A model generated the notes under the pieces. The model was not told where the DNA came from. It saw only the letters and a program-made list of their open reading frames with translations, and did not search any database. This document shows, in pieces, positions 46,998 to 56,227 of a stretch of 64,000 nt of DNA. Source of the stretch: Alteromonadaceae bacterium XY-R5 (GTDB taxonomy: Bacteria; Pseudomonadota; Gammaproteobacteria; Enterobacterales; Alteromonadaceae). The stretch covers positions 248,001-312,000 of the forward strand of contig LXWE01000001.1 in the NCBI GenBank assembly GCA_001660395.1, given 5' to 3'. Positions within the stretch are counted from its first letter, which is position 1; the number at the start of each line of letters is the position of its first letter. A program made the translations under genes and the position numbers.

Positions 46998-47624
46998 ATG
47001 TCCGAATCATCCAACCAACTCTGTCAACGCTTCCGAGGCTATTTTCCGGTTGTTATCGATGTAGAAACCGCAGGATTCAATGCCCGTACCGATGCGTTGC
47101 TGGAACTTGCGGCGGTAACGCTGAAGATGGATGAAAATGGCTGGCTGCAACCTGACCAAACCTTTCACTTCCATATTAACCCGTTTGAGGGAGCAAATCT
47201 GGAAAAGGCCGCTCTGGATTTTAATGGCATTGATCCTTACTGTGCCCTTCGCGGCGCCATCGAAGAATCAGAAGCAATCAAAGAATTATGTAAAGGGATT
47301 CGTAAGGCACAAAAAGACGCTGATTGTCAGCGCTCCGTAATCGTGGCCCATAATGCTGCGTTTGACCAAAGTTTCGTAAACGCTGCCATAGACAGAGCAC
47401 AACTAAAACGCTCTCCTTTTCATCCATTTGTTTCTTTCGACACCACTACGCTGTCAGGCCTGGCATTGGGGCAGACTGTATTAGTCAAAGCCTGTCAGGC
47501 TGCTGGCATTGCCTTTGATCAGTCTCAGGCTCATTCAGCCTTATACGACACCCAAAAAACCGCAGAACTGTTCTGCTTTATTGTGAATAAATGGCGTACC
47601 TTAGGCGGCTGGCCTCTGCCCTAG
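46998..47624 (+). CDS. rnt: Ribonuclease T
   Basis: 3'-5' exoribonuclease that trims tRNA CCA ends and matures stable RNAs. The 208-residue protein has DEDDh exonuclease residues: D21 and E23 (VIDVETAGF), HNAAFD near 118, and H/D in AHSALYDT near 180. Length is normal. Divergent from motY. Confidence 0.96.
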   Translation: MSESSNQLCQRFRGYFPVVIDVETAGFNARTDALLELAAVTLKMDENGWLQPDQTFHFHINPFEGANLEKAALDFNGIDPYCALRGAIEESEAIKELCKGIRKAQKDADCQRSVIVAHNAAFDQSFVNAAIDRAQLKRSPFHPFVSFDTTTLSGLALGQTVLVKACQAAGIAFDQSQAHSALYDTQKTAELFCFIVNKWRTLGGWPLP

Positions 47625-47734
47625 GCGCTAATAGGTAAAAGAAATTAACAATAATCGATTTCCCTGATTAGAAGCGAATGCTTCTTACAGAAAAAACGCG
47701 TAAAACAGCACGAATAGTCCTTGCCGCACAAATA

Positions 47735-47753
47735 AATAGCAATTATTATCATT
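47735..47753 (+). promoter_or_regulatory. Possible Fur box upstream of bfd
   Basis: The 7-1-7 element TAGCAAT-T-ATTATCA (47737-47751) has one perfect half-site of the Fur palindrome TGATAAT-N-ATTATCA and a 4/7 second half. It lies about 30 bases upstream of bfd, an iron-starvation gene in many gammaproteobacteria. Confidence 0.45.
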
Positions 47754-47778
47754 TACATCATATTTGAGAGTGATTTGC

Positions 47779-47973
47779 ATGTACGTTTGTCTGTGTCACG
47801 GTATTACCGATAGCGCGATTAAGAAAGCAGTCGTTGATGGCGGCGTTGGCAATATGCGTCAACTGCGCGAGACACTGGGCGTTGGCAGCCAGTGTGGTAA
47901 GTGTGTCAAAATGGCACAACAAATTATCGATGATACGATTATCGACGAATCACTGTTCAAAGAAGTTTGCTAG
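47779..47973 (+). CDS. bfd: Bacterioferritin-associated ferredoxin Bfd
   Basis: Small [2Fe-2S] protein that delivers electrons to bacterioferritin to release stored iron. I start at ATG 47779 (MYVCLCHGITDS, 64 residues). The four cluster ligands are C4, C6, C39 and C42. No bfr gene is adjacent. A possible Fur site lies upstream and a strong terminator downstream. Confidence 0.94.
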   Translation: MYVCLCHGITDSAIKKAVVDGGVGNMRQLRETLGVGSQCGKCVKMAQQIIDDTIIDESLFKEVC

Positions 47974-47990
47974 AAACCGAACCCAAAAGA

Positions 47991-48016
47991 AAAAGAGCCT
48001 TCCGGCTCTTTTTTTG
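47991..48016 (+). terminator. bfd terminator
   Basis: AGAGCC-TTCC-GGCTCT (47994-48009) followed by seven or more T's; preceded by A's, so it may also act for the convergent grxD. Confidence 0.85.
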
Positions 48017-48050
48017 TATCTGTGGATTAAGGGAATTCTTCCCTTAATCT

Positions 48051-48395
48051 TTATTCTGCGTCAGATTCGTTTTGCTTAGCGCGCTCGGCAGCTTCTTTAA
48101 GCAGAGGTTGCAATTCACCTTGTTGGAACATTTCCAAAATAATGTCACAACCACCAATCAGCTCACCTTCCACCCACAATTGTGGAAACGTTGGCCAGTC
48201 AGCATACTTTGGCAGTTCAGCACGAATATCCGGGTTTTGCAGAATATCAACAAAAGCAAACTGCTCACCGCAGCTCATCAGTGCCTGAGAGGCCTGTGCT
48301 GAAAAACCACAACTAGGTAACTTAGGCGACCCTTTCATATAAATCAGAATAGGGTTTTCAGCGATTTGCTGTTTAATTTTCTCAATGGTATCCAT
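48051..48395 (-). CDS. grxD: Monothiol glutaredoxin Grx4 (GrxD)
   Basis: Iron-sulfur cluster carrier with the active-site motif C29-G-F-S. I start at ATG 48395 (MDTIEKIKQQ, 114 residues), matching the usual family length, rather than the upstream in-frame codon at 48425. The WPTFPQLWVEGELIGGCDI segment contains the glutathione-binding TFPQ loop. Convergent with bfd. Confidence 0.95.
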   Translation of the reverse strand: MDTIEKIKQQIAENPILIYMKGSPKLPSCGFSAQASQALMSCGEQFAFVDILQNPDIRAELPKYADWPTFPQLWVEGELIGGCDIILEMFQQGELQPLLKEAAERAKQNESDAE

Positions 48396-48425
48396 AATCA
48401 GTTCTCTACAATTCTTGCTAGGCAC

Positions 48426-48849
48426 TAAATTGTGATTAGTCTACCTTTTTCAAGTCACAAGCCCAAGATATTGTCGAAAACTTCTTTGGCATTGTGGGAA
48501 TTCCCTTGTAAATCAGAGAGTCGCCCCCATAATGTGGATGTTCGAATTTATAAAATGATTTATTTATAAATTACGCAACCGACTGTTACACTAGTTGCAC
48601 GGTAGCAAGAAGGGCTGTTTATCTTTTGGGTTTAGACATGCTGATTCAGGCTTAATGTCCTGAGCCGGCAAGCGTAGTAAATATATCGGGCCGATATTGA
48701 TTCATATGCGAATAACTGAGTTTGCCGCCTGCTTGAGCTAAATTCTGCCTTTACATTATGCACAACATTAAGAGCCCAAAAGATAGGCAGCCCAATGCAG
48801 CTACCTTTGAGAGACTAACCAAGCAAAAATCGTTTAATGGAGAGCTATC
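48426..48849. other. Intergenic between grxD and sodB, no gene seen
   Basis: About 420 bases without a supported gene. A short frame at 48758 overlaps the sodB start in another frame and is not convincing. The sodB promoter should lie in the last 120 bases (a TTGAGC hexamer is at 48733), but I cannot define it well. Confidence 0.4.
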
Positions 48850-49434
48850 ATGGCATTCGAATTACCCCCTCTACCGTATGAAAAAAATGCGTTGGAACCT
48901 CATATCTCTGCTGAAACTCTTGAGTACCACTATGGTAAACACCACGCAACTTACGTGACAAAGTTGAATGGTCTGATCGAAGGTACTGATCTGGCAAACA
49001 AATCTCTGGAAGATATCGTGAAGTCTTCAGAAGGCGGCGTATTTAACAATGCAGCGCAAATCTGGAACCACACATTCTATTGGAACAGCCTGAGCCCTAA
49101 TGGCGGCGGTGCTCCGACTGGTGCATTGGCTGATGCCATCAACGCAAAATGGGGGTCTTTCGAAGACTTCAAAGCAGCGTTCAATGACAAAGCGGTTAAC
49201 AACTTCGGTTCAAGCTGGACCTGGTTAATTAAAACAGCCGACGGCGGACTGGATATCGTCAATACCAGCAATGCTGCAACACCTCTGACTGAAGCGGGTG
49301 TGACACCTTTGATGACGGTTGATTTGTGGGAACACGCATACTACATCGATTACCGTAACCTTCGTCCTAAGTATATGGAAGGTTTCTGGGCACTGATCAA
49401 CTGGGAATTTGCTAGCGAAAACTTCGCAGCCTAA
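48850..49434 (+). CDS. sodB: Superoxide dismutase, iron type
   Basis: Converts superoxide to peroxide and oxygen in the cytoplasm. The 194-residue protein has metal ligands H27 (LEYHYGKHH), H74 (QIWNHTFYW), and Asp/His in [14 protein letters not shown]. The Gln in [10 protein letters not shown] and overall similarity point to the Fe form rather than Mn. GGAG lies upstream of the ATG. A strong terminator follows. Confidence 0.97.
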   Translation: MAFELPPLPYEKNALEPHISAETLEYHYGKHHATYVTKLNGLIEGTDLANKSLEDIVKSSEGGVFNNAAQIWNHTFYWNSLSPNGGGAPTGALADAINAKWGSFEDFKAAFNDKAVNNFGSSWTWLIKTADGGLDIVNTSNAATPLTEAGVTPLMTVDLWEHAYYIDYRNLRPKYMEGFWALINWEFASENFAA

Positions 49435-49460
49435 TCTCCTGAACAGTTAAAATCAGTCAC

Positions 49461-49491
49461 AAAAAAGCCCCCAAATCTGGGGGCTTTTTTT
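49461..49491 (+). terminator. sodB terminator
   Basis: AAAAAAGCCCCC, short AT loop, GGGGGCTTTTTTT: a strong intrinsic terminator about 30 bases past the sodB stop. Confidence 0.88.
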
Positions 49492-49685
49492 ATGCCTTCA
49501 ACTAATCTGAAATTATGTATTCATCGCCGCATAATTTCAGCAGTACAAATAATTTCCCTATCATAAGTCATTCCCCTGATTAAAAAAAACACATTTTTTG
49601 CATAAATTTTGTCAGGCATTGTGAGAAATATAGGTCTAGTCTTAAAGGGAGATATCTTCGCTTTTCCATTCGCCAGGAGTTTCAT

Positions 49686-51608
49686 ATGGGCATATTTGAA
49701 CACTACCAACAAAGATACGAATCGCAGAAAGAAGAGGAATATACAATTCAGGAGTTTCTGGAGGTCTGCAAACAAGATAAAACCGCCTACGCTAACGCTG
49801 CCGAGCGTTTACTGTTAGCGATTGGTGAACCCAGCATGGTCGACACCTCTCACGATGCCGCCTTAAGTCGTATTTTTTCAAACCGGGTTATCGCTCGCTA
49901 TCCTGCTTTTAGTGAATTCTATGGCATGGAAGAGTCCATCGAGCAAATCGTGTCTTACCTTCGTCATGCCGCTCAAGGCCTGGAAGAAAGGAAACAGGTA
50001 TTATATTTACTCGGCCCAGTTGGCGGTGGTAAATCCTCTTTGGCTGAAAAGCTGAAAGACCTGATGCAGAAAGTTCCCATTTATGTGATCAAAGGTTCTC
50101 CCGTTAACGACCACCCCTTCTGTTTATTTGATGTTCAGGAAGATGGTAACATTCTCGAACAAGAGTACGGCATTCCCAAACGCTATCTACGTACTATTAT
50201 GTCGCCTTGGGCGCGTAAACGTCTGCACGAATTCAACGGTGATATCAGTCAATTCAAAGTAGTAAAACGCTACCCTTCTATTCTTGACCAAATTGGCATT
50301 GCGAAAACAGAACCTGGAGACGACAACAATCAGGATATTTCATCTCTGGTAGGTAAAGTCGATATCCGGCGCTTAGAGCAATATGCTCAAAATGACCCAG
50401 ATGCCTACAGTTACTCAGGTTCTCTGTGTAAGGCGAATCAGGGCCTGATGGAATTTGTGGAAATGTTTAAAGCACCAATTAAGGTGCTGCACCCGCTGCT
50501 AACAGCGACTCAAGAAGGCAACTACAACCCGACCGAGGGGTTCTCTGCCCTACCCTTCGACGGTCTGATTCTGGCGCACTCCAATGAATCAGAATGGCAA
50601 ACCTTCCGCAACAACAAAAACAACGAGGCCTTCCTCGACCGAGTGTATATAGTCAAAGTCCCTTATTGTTTGCGGATGTCGGAAGAAATCAAAATCTATC
50701 AGAAATTGCTTGATAGCAGTGAGCTTAGTGGCGCCCCATGCGCACCTGATACACTTGAGAGTCTGGCCCAGTTTACTGTGTTATCGCGCTTAAAAGATCC
50801 CGAAAACTCGAGTATTTACAGCAAAATGCGGGTGTACGATGGGGAGAGTCTGAAAGATACCGACCCGAAAGCCAAGTCCTATCAGGAGTATCGCGATTAC
50901 GCCGGTGTCGATGAAGGAATGAACGGCCTTTCAACTCGATTTGCCTTTAAGATCCTGTCACGGGTATTTAACTTTGACCACGCTGAAGTGGCTGCCAACC
51001 CCGTGCATTTGTTCTACGTGTTAGAACAGCAAATCGAACGCGAACAGTTCCCCCAGGAAACGGCCGATAAATACAAAGAGCATTTAAAAGGCTATCTCAT
51101 TCCTAAGTATGTGGAGTTTATTGGTAAGGAAATTCAAACCGCCTACCTCGAATCCTACTCTGAATATGGCCAAAATCTGTTTGACCGTTATGTCACCTAT
51201 GCCGACTTCTGGATCCAGGATCAGGAATACCGTGACCCAGAAACAGGTCAATTGTTCGACCGCTCGGCATTGAATGCCGAACTTGAGAAAATTGAAAAAC
51301 CAGCCGGTATTTCCAATCCCAAAGATTTCCGCAATGAGATTGTGAATTTTGTCCTTCGGGCACGCGCCAATAATAAAGGACAAAACCCTAACTGGACCAG
51401 CTATGAAAAACTGCGCACGGTCATCGAGAAGAAAATGTTCTCGAATACCGAAGACTTACTGCCTGTTATTTCGTTCAATGCCAAAGGCTCTGCAGAAGAT
51501 CAGAAGAAACACGATGATTTTGTCAAACGCATGACCGAAAAAGGCTACACCAAAAAACAAGTCCGTCTGTTATGTGAGTGGTATCTGAGGGTAAGGAAAT
51601 CCTCATGA
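49686..51608 (+). CDS. yeaG: PrkA-family serine protein kinase (YeaG)
   Basis: AAA+ protein kinase of the PrkA family, linked in enterobacteria to nitrogen starvation, stationary phase and stress survival. The 640-residue protein has an N-terminal AAA+ domain with Walker A GPVGGGKS at 110-117 and a C-terminal PrkA domain (about 375-635). AGGAG lies nine bases before ATG 49686. First gene of the yeaG-yeaH-ycgB operon, 34 bases before yeaH. Confidence 0.95.
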   Translation: MGIFEHYQQRYESQKEEEYTIQEFLEVCKQDKTAYANAAERLLLAIGEPSMVDTSHDAALSRIFSNRVIARYPAFSEFYGMEESIEQIVSYLRHAAQGLEERKQVLYLLGPVGGGKSSLAEKLKDLMQKVPIYVIKGSPVNDHPFCLFDVQEDGNILEQEYGIPKRYLRTIMSPWARKRLHEFNGDISQFKVVKRYPSILDQIGIAKTEPGDDNNQDISSLVGKVDIRRLEQYAQNDPDAYSYSGSLCKANQGLMEFVEMFKAPIKVLHPLLTATQEGNYNPTEGFSALPFDGLILAHSNESEWQTFRNNKNNEAFLDRVYIVKVPYCLRMSEEIKIYQKLLDSSELSGAPCAPDTLESLAQFTVLSRLKDPENSSIYSKMRVYDGESLKDTDPKAKSYQEYRDYAGVDEGMNGLSTRFAFKILSRVFNFDHAEVAANPVHLFYVLEQQIEREQFPQETADKYKEHLKGYLIPKYVEFIGKEIQTAYLESYSEYGQNLFDRYVTYADFWIQDQEYRDPETGQLFDRSALNAELEKIEKPAGISNPKDFRNEIVNFVLRARANNKGQNPNWTSYEKLRTVIEKKMFSNTEDLLPVISFNAKGSAEDQKKHDDFVKRMTEKGYTKKQVRLLCEWYLRVRKSS

Positions 51609-51642
51609 TCCGTAATCAAGACACAACCAAAGGTGGAGCAGT

Positions 51643-52926
51643 ATGGCGCATTTCATCGATAGACGACTGAATAGCAAAGGAAAGAGTACCGTTAATCGGC
51701 AGCGCTTTTTAAGGCGCTATAAGCAGCAGATAAAGAAAGCTGTGTCAGATGCTGTGGGCAAACGCAGTGTTACCGATATTGACAGCGGTGAACAGGTAAG
51801 TATCCCAACCCGTGATATTTCTGAGCCGGTATTCCATACCGGCCGAGGTGGCAAACGGTCTGTTGTTCACCCGGGCAATGATCAGTTCCGTAAAGGGGAT
51901 AAAATTGAGCGCCCACCGTCAGGCGATGGAGATGGCGCCGGCAATGGAGACGCGAGTGATTCTGGTGAAGGCCAGGACGAATTTAATTTTCAGATATCTA
52001 AAGATGAATATCTGGATTTACTGTTCGAGGATTTAGCACTTCCCAATCTGAAAAAGAACCAGCTGGATAAACTGGTGGAATATAAAACCTATCGGTCGGG
52101 TTATAAGATGGATGGTGTCCCCAGTAATCTGGACATAGTGCGCTCGTTAAAAGGGTCTATGGCACGCCGTATCGCCTTAACCGGCGATAAACGAAGGCAG
52201 TTAAGGGAACTTGAGGAGCAGCTCGAAGCCCTCAAGGCCGATAAGCACGATAATCAGCTGGAAATATTGCGGATTGAAGAAGCCATTGCCGAATTAAAGG
52301 CTCGCATCGCCAAAGTCCCCTTTATTGATACCTTTGACCTGCGCTTTCGCAATTTTGAGAAACGTCCCCTTCCCACCAGCAAGGCAGTTATGTTTTGTTT
52401 GATGGACGTGTCCGGGTCCATGGATCAGGCCACTAAAGACATTGCCAAACGCTTCTATATTTTGCTTTACCTGTTTTTAACGCGTTCATACAAGAATGTG
52501 GATGTCATTTATATTCGTCACCACACCCAAGCCAAAGAAGTAGACGAGCAGGAATTTTTCTACTCGCAGGAAACCGGTGGCACCATAGTATCGAGTGCAT
52601 TAAAACTTATGCGCGAAATTGTGCTAGAGCGATATCCAAGTAATGAATGGAATATCTATGCAGCACAAGCCTCTGACGGTGATAACTGGGCAGATGACTC
52701 TCCTCAGTGTGGCCATTTGCTGCACAAGGACTTACTGCCTTTAGTGCGCTATTACGCCTATATCGAGATTACCCAGCGCCAGCATCAAAGTCTTTGGCGT
52801 GAATACCAACGCCTGACCGAAATTCACCCGCATTTTGCAATTAAACACATTCGTACCGTTGAAGATATTTATCCCGTTTTCCGTGAGTTATTCGCCAAGC
52901 AGCTAACACAACAGGGAGCAGCTTAA
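51643..52926 (+). CDS. yeaH: DUF444 protein YeaH (vWA-like)
   Basis: The 427-residue protein starts [15 protein letters not shown], has a Gly/Asp-rich disordered stretch (about 85-110), a coiled region (about 175-225), and a von Willebrand A-like domain with the metal-site motif MDVSGSMD near 255. It is conserved next to PrkA kinases, and may be a partner or substrate; molecular function is unknown. A GGTGGAG ribosome site precedes it; ycgB follows after two bases. Confidence 0.94.
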   Translation: MAHFIDRRLNSKGKSTVNRQRFLRRYKQQIKKAVSDAVGKRSVTDIDSGEQVSIPTRDISEPVFHTGRGGKRSVVHPGNDQFRKGDKIERPPSGDGDGAGNGDASDSGEGQDEFNFQISKDEYLDLLFEDLALPNLKKNQLDKLVEYKTYRSGYKMDGVPSNLDIVRSLKGSMARRIALTGDKRRQLRELEEQLEALKADKHDNQLEILRIEEAIAELKARIAKVPFIDTFDLRFRNFEKRPLPTSKAVMFCLMDVSGSMDQATKDIAKRFYILLYLFLTRSYKNVDVIYIRHHTQAKEVDEQEFFYSQETGGTIVSSALKLMREIVLERYPSNEWNIYAAQASDGDNWADDSPQCGHLLHKDLLPLVRYYAYIEITQRQHQSLWREYQRLTEIHPHFAIKHIRTVEDIYPVFRELFAKQLTQQGAA

Positions 52927-52928
52927 CG

Positions 52929-54434
52929 ATGCAATTAAAAAAAATTGTACCTCTGCATGATGGACCCGACTGGAGCTTTGAACTGCTCGAAGAATACGAA
53001 AAAGAAATTGATCGGGTTGCTAAAATCTACAAGTTGGATACTTACCCAAATCAAATTGAGATTATTACTGCAGAGCAAATGATGGACGCCTATGCCAGCA
53101 TTGGTATGCCCATCAATTATACTCACTGGTCTTATGGCAAGAAATTCATTCAAACTGAACAGCATTACCGTCGCGGCCAAATGGGCCTGGCTTATGAAAT
53201 CGTAATCAACTCTTCTCCCTGCATCGCATACTTAATGGAAGAAAACACCATGACCATGCAGGCATTGGTGATGGCTCATGCCTGTTACGGTCACAATTCC
53301 TTTTTCAAAAATAACTACCTGTTTAAAACCTGGACCGATGCCACATCCATTATCGATTATTTAGTTTTTGCGAAAAAATATGTGGCTAAATGTGAACGCA
53401 AATATGGAGTCAGTGAAGTTGAAAACGTCATGGACTCCTGCCATGCACTAATGAATTTTGGCGTGGATCGCTACAAGCGCCCGCAGAAGATTTCGATTCA
53501 GGAAGAAAAAGAACGCCAACGCGAGCGTGAACGTTATTTGCAGTCTCAGGTTAACGATTTATGGCGAACACTTCCTACCGCCCCCAACAAAGACATCCAG
53601 GACAGTCGTCGGTTTCCGCCTGAGCCTCAGGAAAACCTACTCTATTTTATTGAGAAGAATGCACCGCTACTGGAACCCTGGCAACGAGAACTGGTGCGCA
53701 TAGTGCGCAAAATTTCCCAGTATTTTTATCCACAAAAGCAAACTCAGGTGATGAACGAAGGTTGGGCCTGCTTTTGGCATTATCACATCCTTAATCACCT
53801 GTATGATGAAGGCAAAGTCACCGAACGCTTTATGATGGAATTTCTGCACAGCCATACCAATGTGGTAGCACAGCCCGAATACAATAAACCCTGGTATTCC
53901 GGCATTAACCCTTATGCGCTGGGTTTTAACATGTTTATGGACATCAAACGGGTATGCCAACACCCTACCGAGGAAGATAAATACTATCTGCCTTCCATAG
54001 CAGGAAAAGACTGGCTCGAAACCGTGCACTTCGCCATGGAAAACTTTAAAGACGAGAGCTTTATAAGCCAATTCCTGTCGCCTAAAGTCATGCGTGATTT
54101 TCGCCTGTTTGCCATAGATGATGACGATGAAGACAACTACCTGCGTGTCGCAGCAATTCATGATGAACAAGGCTATCGATTGATCCGTGAAAAGCTCTCG
54201 GCGCAATATAACCTGAGTAATATCGAGCCTAATATTCAGGTGTATAACGTTGATGTGCGCGGAGACCGCTCATTAACTCTGCACTATGTGCCGCAAAATC
54301 GTGTGCCATTAGCGGCAAGTCATCACGAAGTATTAAAGCACCTGCACCGATTATGGGGCTTTGATGTCAAACTGGTGATGGTAAATGAAGATGGAAGTGA
54401 AGAATTGCTCGGCAAATGTCCTGATAACGATTGA
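52929..54434 (+). CDS. ycgB: SpoVR family protein YcgB
   Basis: The 501-residue protein belongs to the SpoVR family: DWSFELLEEYEKEIDRVA near 14-31, VMAHACYGHNSFFKNN near 114-129, MNEGWACFWHYHILN near 275, and NPYALGFNMFMDIKR near 330. SpoVR was named for a role in Bacillus spore cortex formation, which cannot apply here; in non-sporing bacteria it travels with yeaG-yeaH. Biochemical role unknown. Followed by a perfect inverted repeat. Confidence 0.95.
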   Translation: MQLKKIVPLHDGPDWSFELLEEYEKEIDRVAKIYKLDTYPNQIEIITAEQMMDAYASIGMPINYTHWSYGKKFIQTEQHYRRGQMGLAYEIVINSSPCIAYLMEENTMTMQALVMAHACYGHNSFFKNNYLFKTWTDATSIIDYLVFAKKYVAKCERKYGVSEVENVMDSCHALMNFGVDRYKRPQKISIQEEKERQRERERYLQSQVNDLWRTLPTAPNKDIQDSRRFPPEPQENLLYFIEKNAPLLEPWQRELVRIVRKISQYFYPQKQTQVMNEGWACFWHYHILNHLYDEGKVTERFMMEFLHSHTNVVAQPEYNKPWYSGINPYALGFNMFMDIKRVCQHPTEEDKYYLPSIAGKDWLETVHFAMENFKDESFISQFLSPKVMRDFRLFAIDDDDEDNYLRVAAIHDEQGYRLIREKLSAQYNLSNIEPNIQVYNVDVRGDRSLTLHYVPQNRVPLAASHHEVLKHLHRLWGFDVKLVMVNEDGSEELLGKCPDND

Positions 54435-54445
54435 CATGGTTAGTA

Positions 54446-54475
54446 TGCCAGTGATGCAAAGATTAATCACTGGCA
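54446..54475. repeat. Perfect 10-bp inverted repeat between convergent genes
   Basis: Arms 54446-54455 (TGCCAGTGAT) and 54466-54475 (ATCACTGGCA) with a ten-base loop lie between ycgB and the convergent small gene. No T-run follows on either strand, so it is not a classical intrinsic terminator; it may stabilise mRNA 3' ends. Confidence 0.6.
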
Positions 54476-54486
54476 GCTACCACAAA

Positions 54487-54858
54487 CTAAATATAGATAT
54501 CCAATAAGGTGCCTTTGTCGTCTTCATCATGAATGTTTTTGGGCTGTAATAACGACAGTCCATTAACATCAAACCCAGTATGATGACGTGCACCTACATA
54601 GGTAACGGGCGCATGCATAGGCTCATTAGCATTATCTTGTCCGGATGAGTCCTGACCAGATTGCGGATCTTTATGTTGTTTCCTGCCTTCAGGATACTTT
54701 TCTCTCGCATCACGGTCTTCAGCATGCGACTCTTGCTCTTCATCATTTAAGCGTCGCAATCTGGCCTCGCGAGATACTCGCTCGACTTTTTGTGAGAGTT
54801 CGCTCATCGGCACTTTTCCCTCACGCGGTAATATTGAAAATATCAGGTCACTAACCAT
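54487..54858 (-). CDS. Uncharacterised small charged protein
   Basis: I do not recognise this 123-residue product. It has a short hydrophobic start (MVSDLIFSILPREG), a strongly charged helical region (about 18-75, Glu/Arg/Asp/Lys rich), and a C-terminal part with HAPVTYVGARHHTGFDVNG and an acidic end (DEDDKGTLLDIYI). No signal peptide or clear membrane helix. M18 (position 54807) is an alternative start. Convergent with ycgB. Composition is consistent with a real, partly disordered protein. Confidence 0.6.
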   Translation of the reverse strand: MVSDLIFSILPREGKVPMSELSQKVERVSREARLRRLNDEEQESHAEDRDAREKYPEGRKQHKDPQSGQDSSGQDNANEPMHAPVTYVGARHHTGFDVNGLSLLQPKNIHDEDDKGTLLDIYI

Positions 54859-55141
54859 ATTAAGCGCTCGTACTCAGACCAGGGGATGAAGAAAAAACCG
54901 TTTACTCTTTAAACCACTATAGTTTTATATCGTATATTCATAGAGTTACTTTAGTTAATTAAGTTCACTAATTAAGCATCTTTAGATGACGATGTATTCC
55001 ATTTGGTTTTAACTCATACAGAAACAAGAGAGAATCTCGTGGAATAAACGGTTGCATTCAAGGTTAGCTTTGTATACTGTTTGCACCACGTAAGGCGAAA
55101 CGCCTCAAATGATTCTACGCTATAAGCAGATACAATTTATT
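54859..55141. other. Spacer containing the his operon promoter
   Basis: No gene seen. A good -10 hexamer TATACT is at 55073-55078, with TTGCAT at 55052-55057 as a -35 at short (15-base) spacing. The region is AT-rich. It likely contains the his promoter about 60 bases before the leader peptide. Confidence 0.5.
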
Positions 55142-55189
55142 ATGAAAACACTGAGCCTGAACATTCACCATCATCACCATAAAGCATAA
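55142..55189 (+). CDS. hisL: his operon leader peptide
   Basis: Fifteen-residue peptide MKTLSLNIHHHHHKA with five consecutive His codons (CAC/CAT). Ribosome stalling at these codons when charged tRNA-His is scarce would favour the antiterminator described next. E. coli HisL has seven His, so this is a shorter control run of the same kind. Too short for routine gene calling. Confidence 0.92.
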   Translation: MKTLSLNIHHHHHKA

Positions 55190-55204
55190 CCTTTCAGGTT
55201 CGTG

Positions 55205-55282
55205 CTGGAAGGTCTATAGATTCCTTCCAGAGGCACAGAAAAATTTTTGATGACCCCCGGAAGGAAACTTCCGGGGGTTTTT
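55205..55282 (+). promoter_or_regulatory. his operon transcription attenuator
   Basis: Mutually exclusive hairpins are visible. Arm 1 CTGGAAGG (55205-55212) pairs with arm 2 CCTTCCAG (55223-55230). Arm 2 region TTCCTTCC (55221-55228) can instead pair with GGAAGGAA (55259-55266) as antiterminator. The terminator is CCCCCGGAAG (55254-55263), GAAA loop, CTTCCGGGGG (55268-55277), then five T's. It lies about 40 bases before hisG. Confidence 0.9.
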
Positions 55283-55321
55283 CGTTTCAGGACACAAATT
55301 TAGGTATTGAAGGACATGACA

Positions 55322-56221
55322 ATGAGTGACAGCAAAAGACTACGTATCGCGGTACAAAAATCTGGCCGCCTGAGTGATGACAGCATCGCCCTGCTAAAAG
55401 CAATCGGTATTAAACTGCAAATCCGTGACCGCTTGCTGATTGCTCATTCCACTAACCAGCCTATCGACCTGCTGCGCGTGCGTGACGACGATATCCCTGG
55501 CCTGGTCATGGACGGTGTGGTTGATCTCGGTTTTATCGGTGAAAACGAGCTGGAAGAAAAAATGCTTGAACGCGCCGCTGCAGGTAAACGTCACGATTTC
55601 GAAACATTGCGTCGTTTAGATTACGGTGGCTGCCGCCTGTCGTTAGCCGTCCCTAGCGAAATGAATTACACCGGCGTTGAATGTTTAGCCGGTAAAAAAG
55701 TCGCTACCACTTACCCATTTCTGCTAGAGCGTTTCTTCAAAGAACAAGGCGTTGATGCCTGTGCCGTAATGCTGACAGGATCAGTCGAAGTGGCACCTCG
55801 TGCAGGCGTTGCCGATGCCATCTGTGATTTGGTCTCTACTGGCGCCACCTTAGAAGCCAACGGTTTGGTCGAAAAAGACGTGATTTTCCGTTCCAAAGCG
55901 GTACTTATTCAACGTCCAGGCCAGTTACCAGACGATAAATTCCAGCTAATCCAGCGTTTACTTCCTCGTATTGATGGCGTTATCCAGGCCAAAGAAAGCA
56001 AATACATCATGCTGCACGCGCCAAAAGCCTATCTGGAACAGGTAAAAAGTCTGTTACCAGGCGCAGAAAATCCAACGGTATTGCCGCTGGCGGGTAACGA
56101 AGACAGCGTCGCCATCCATGTCGTCAGTTCTGAAACCCTGTTCTGGGAAACTATGGAAAAACTTAAAGCGCTGGGCTGCAGTTCGATTCTAGTCATGCCC
56201 ATTGAAAAGATGATGGGGTAA
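55322..56221 (+). CDS. hisG: ATP phosphoribosyltransferase HisG
   Basis: First step of histidine synthesis, condensing ATP and PRPP; feedback inhibited by histidine. I start at ATG 55322 ([17 protein letters not shown], 299 residues, equal to E. coli) because AAGGA lies seven bases upstream; ATG 55316 and TTG 55307 are in frame but poorly spaced. The PRPP-site region [28 protein letters not shown] (about 154-181) is intact. Long-form HisG with C-terminal regulatory domain, so no HisZ is needed. Confidence 0.97.
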   Translation: MSDSKRLRIAVQKSGRLSDDSIALLKAIGIKLQIRDRLLIAHSTNQPIDLLRVRDDDIPGLVMDGVVDLGFIGENELEEKMLERAAAGKRHDFETLRRLDYGGCRLSLAVPSEMNYTGVECLAGKKVATTYPFLLERFFKEQGVDACAVMLTGSVEVAPRAGVADAICDLVSTGATLEANGLVEKDVIFRSKAVLIQRPGQLPDDKFQLIQRLLPRIDGVIQAKESKYIMLHAPKAYLEQVKSLLPGAENPTVLPLAGNEDSVAIHVVSSETLFWETMEKLKALGCSSILVMPIEKMMG

Positions 56222-56227
56222 GGTCAA

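Noticed and set aside
49521-49775. 84-codon minus-strand frame opposite the yeaG start
   Set aside because: Mostly overlaps the yeaG leader and coding start, no ribosome site or family; a shadow frame.
52935-54206. Long minus-strand frames inside ycgB
   Set aside because: Antisense shadows of a well-conserved gene.
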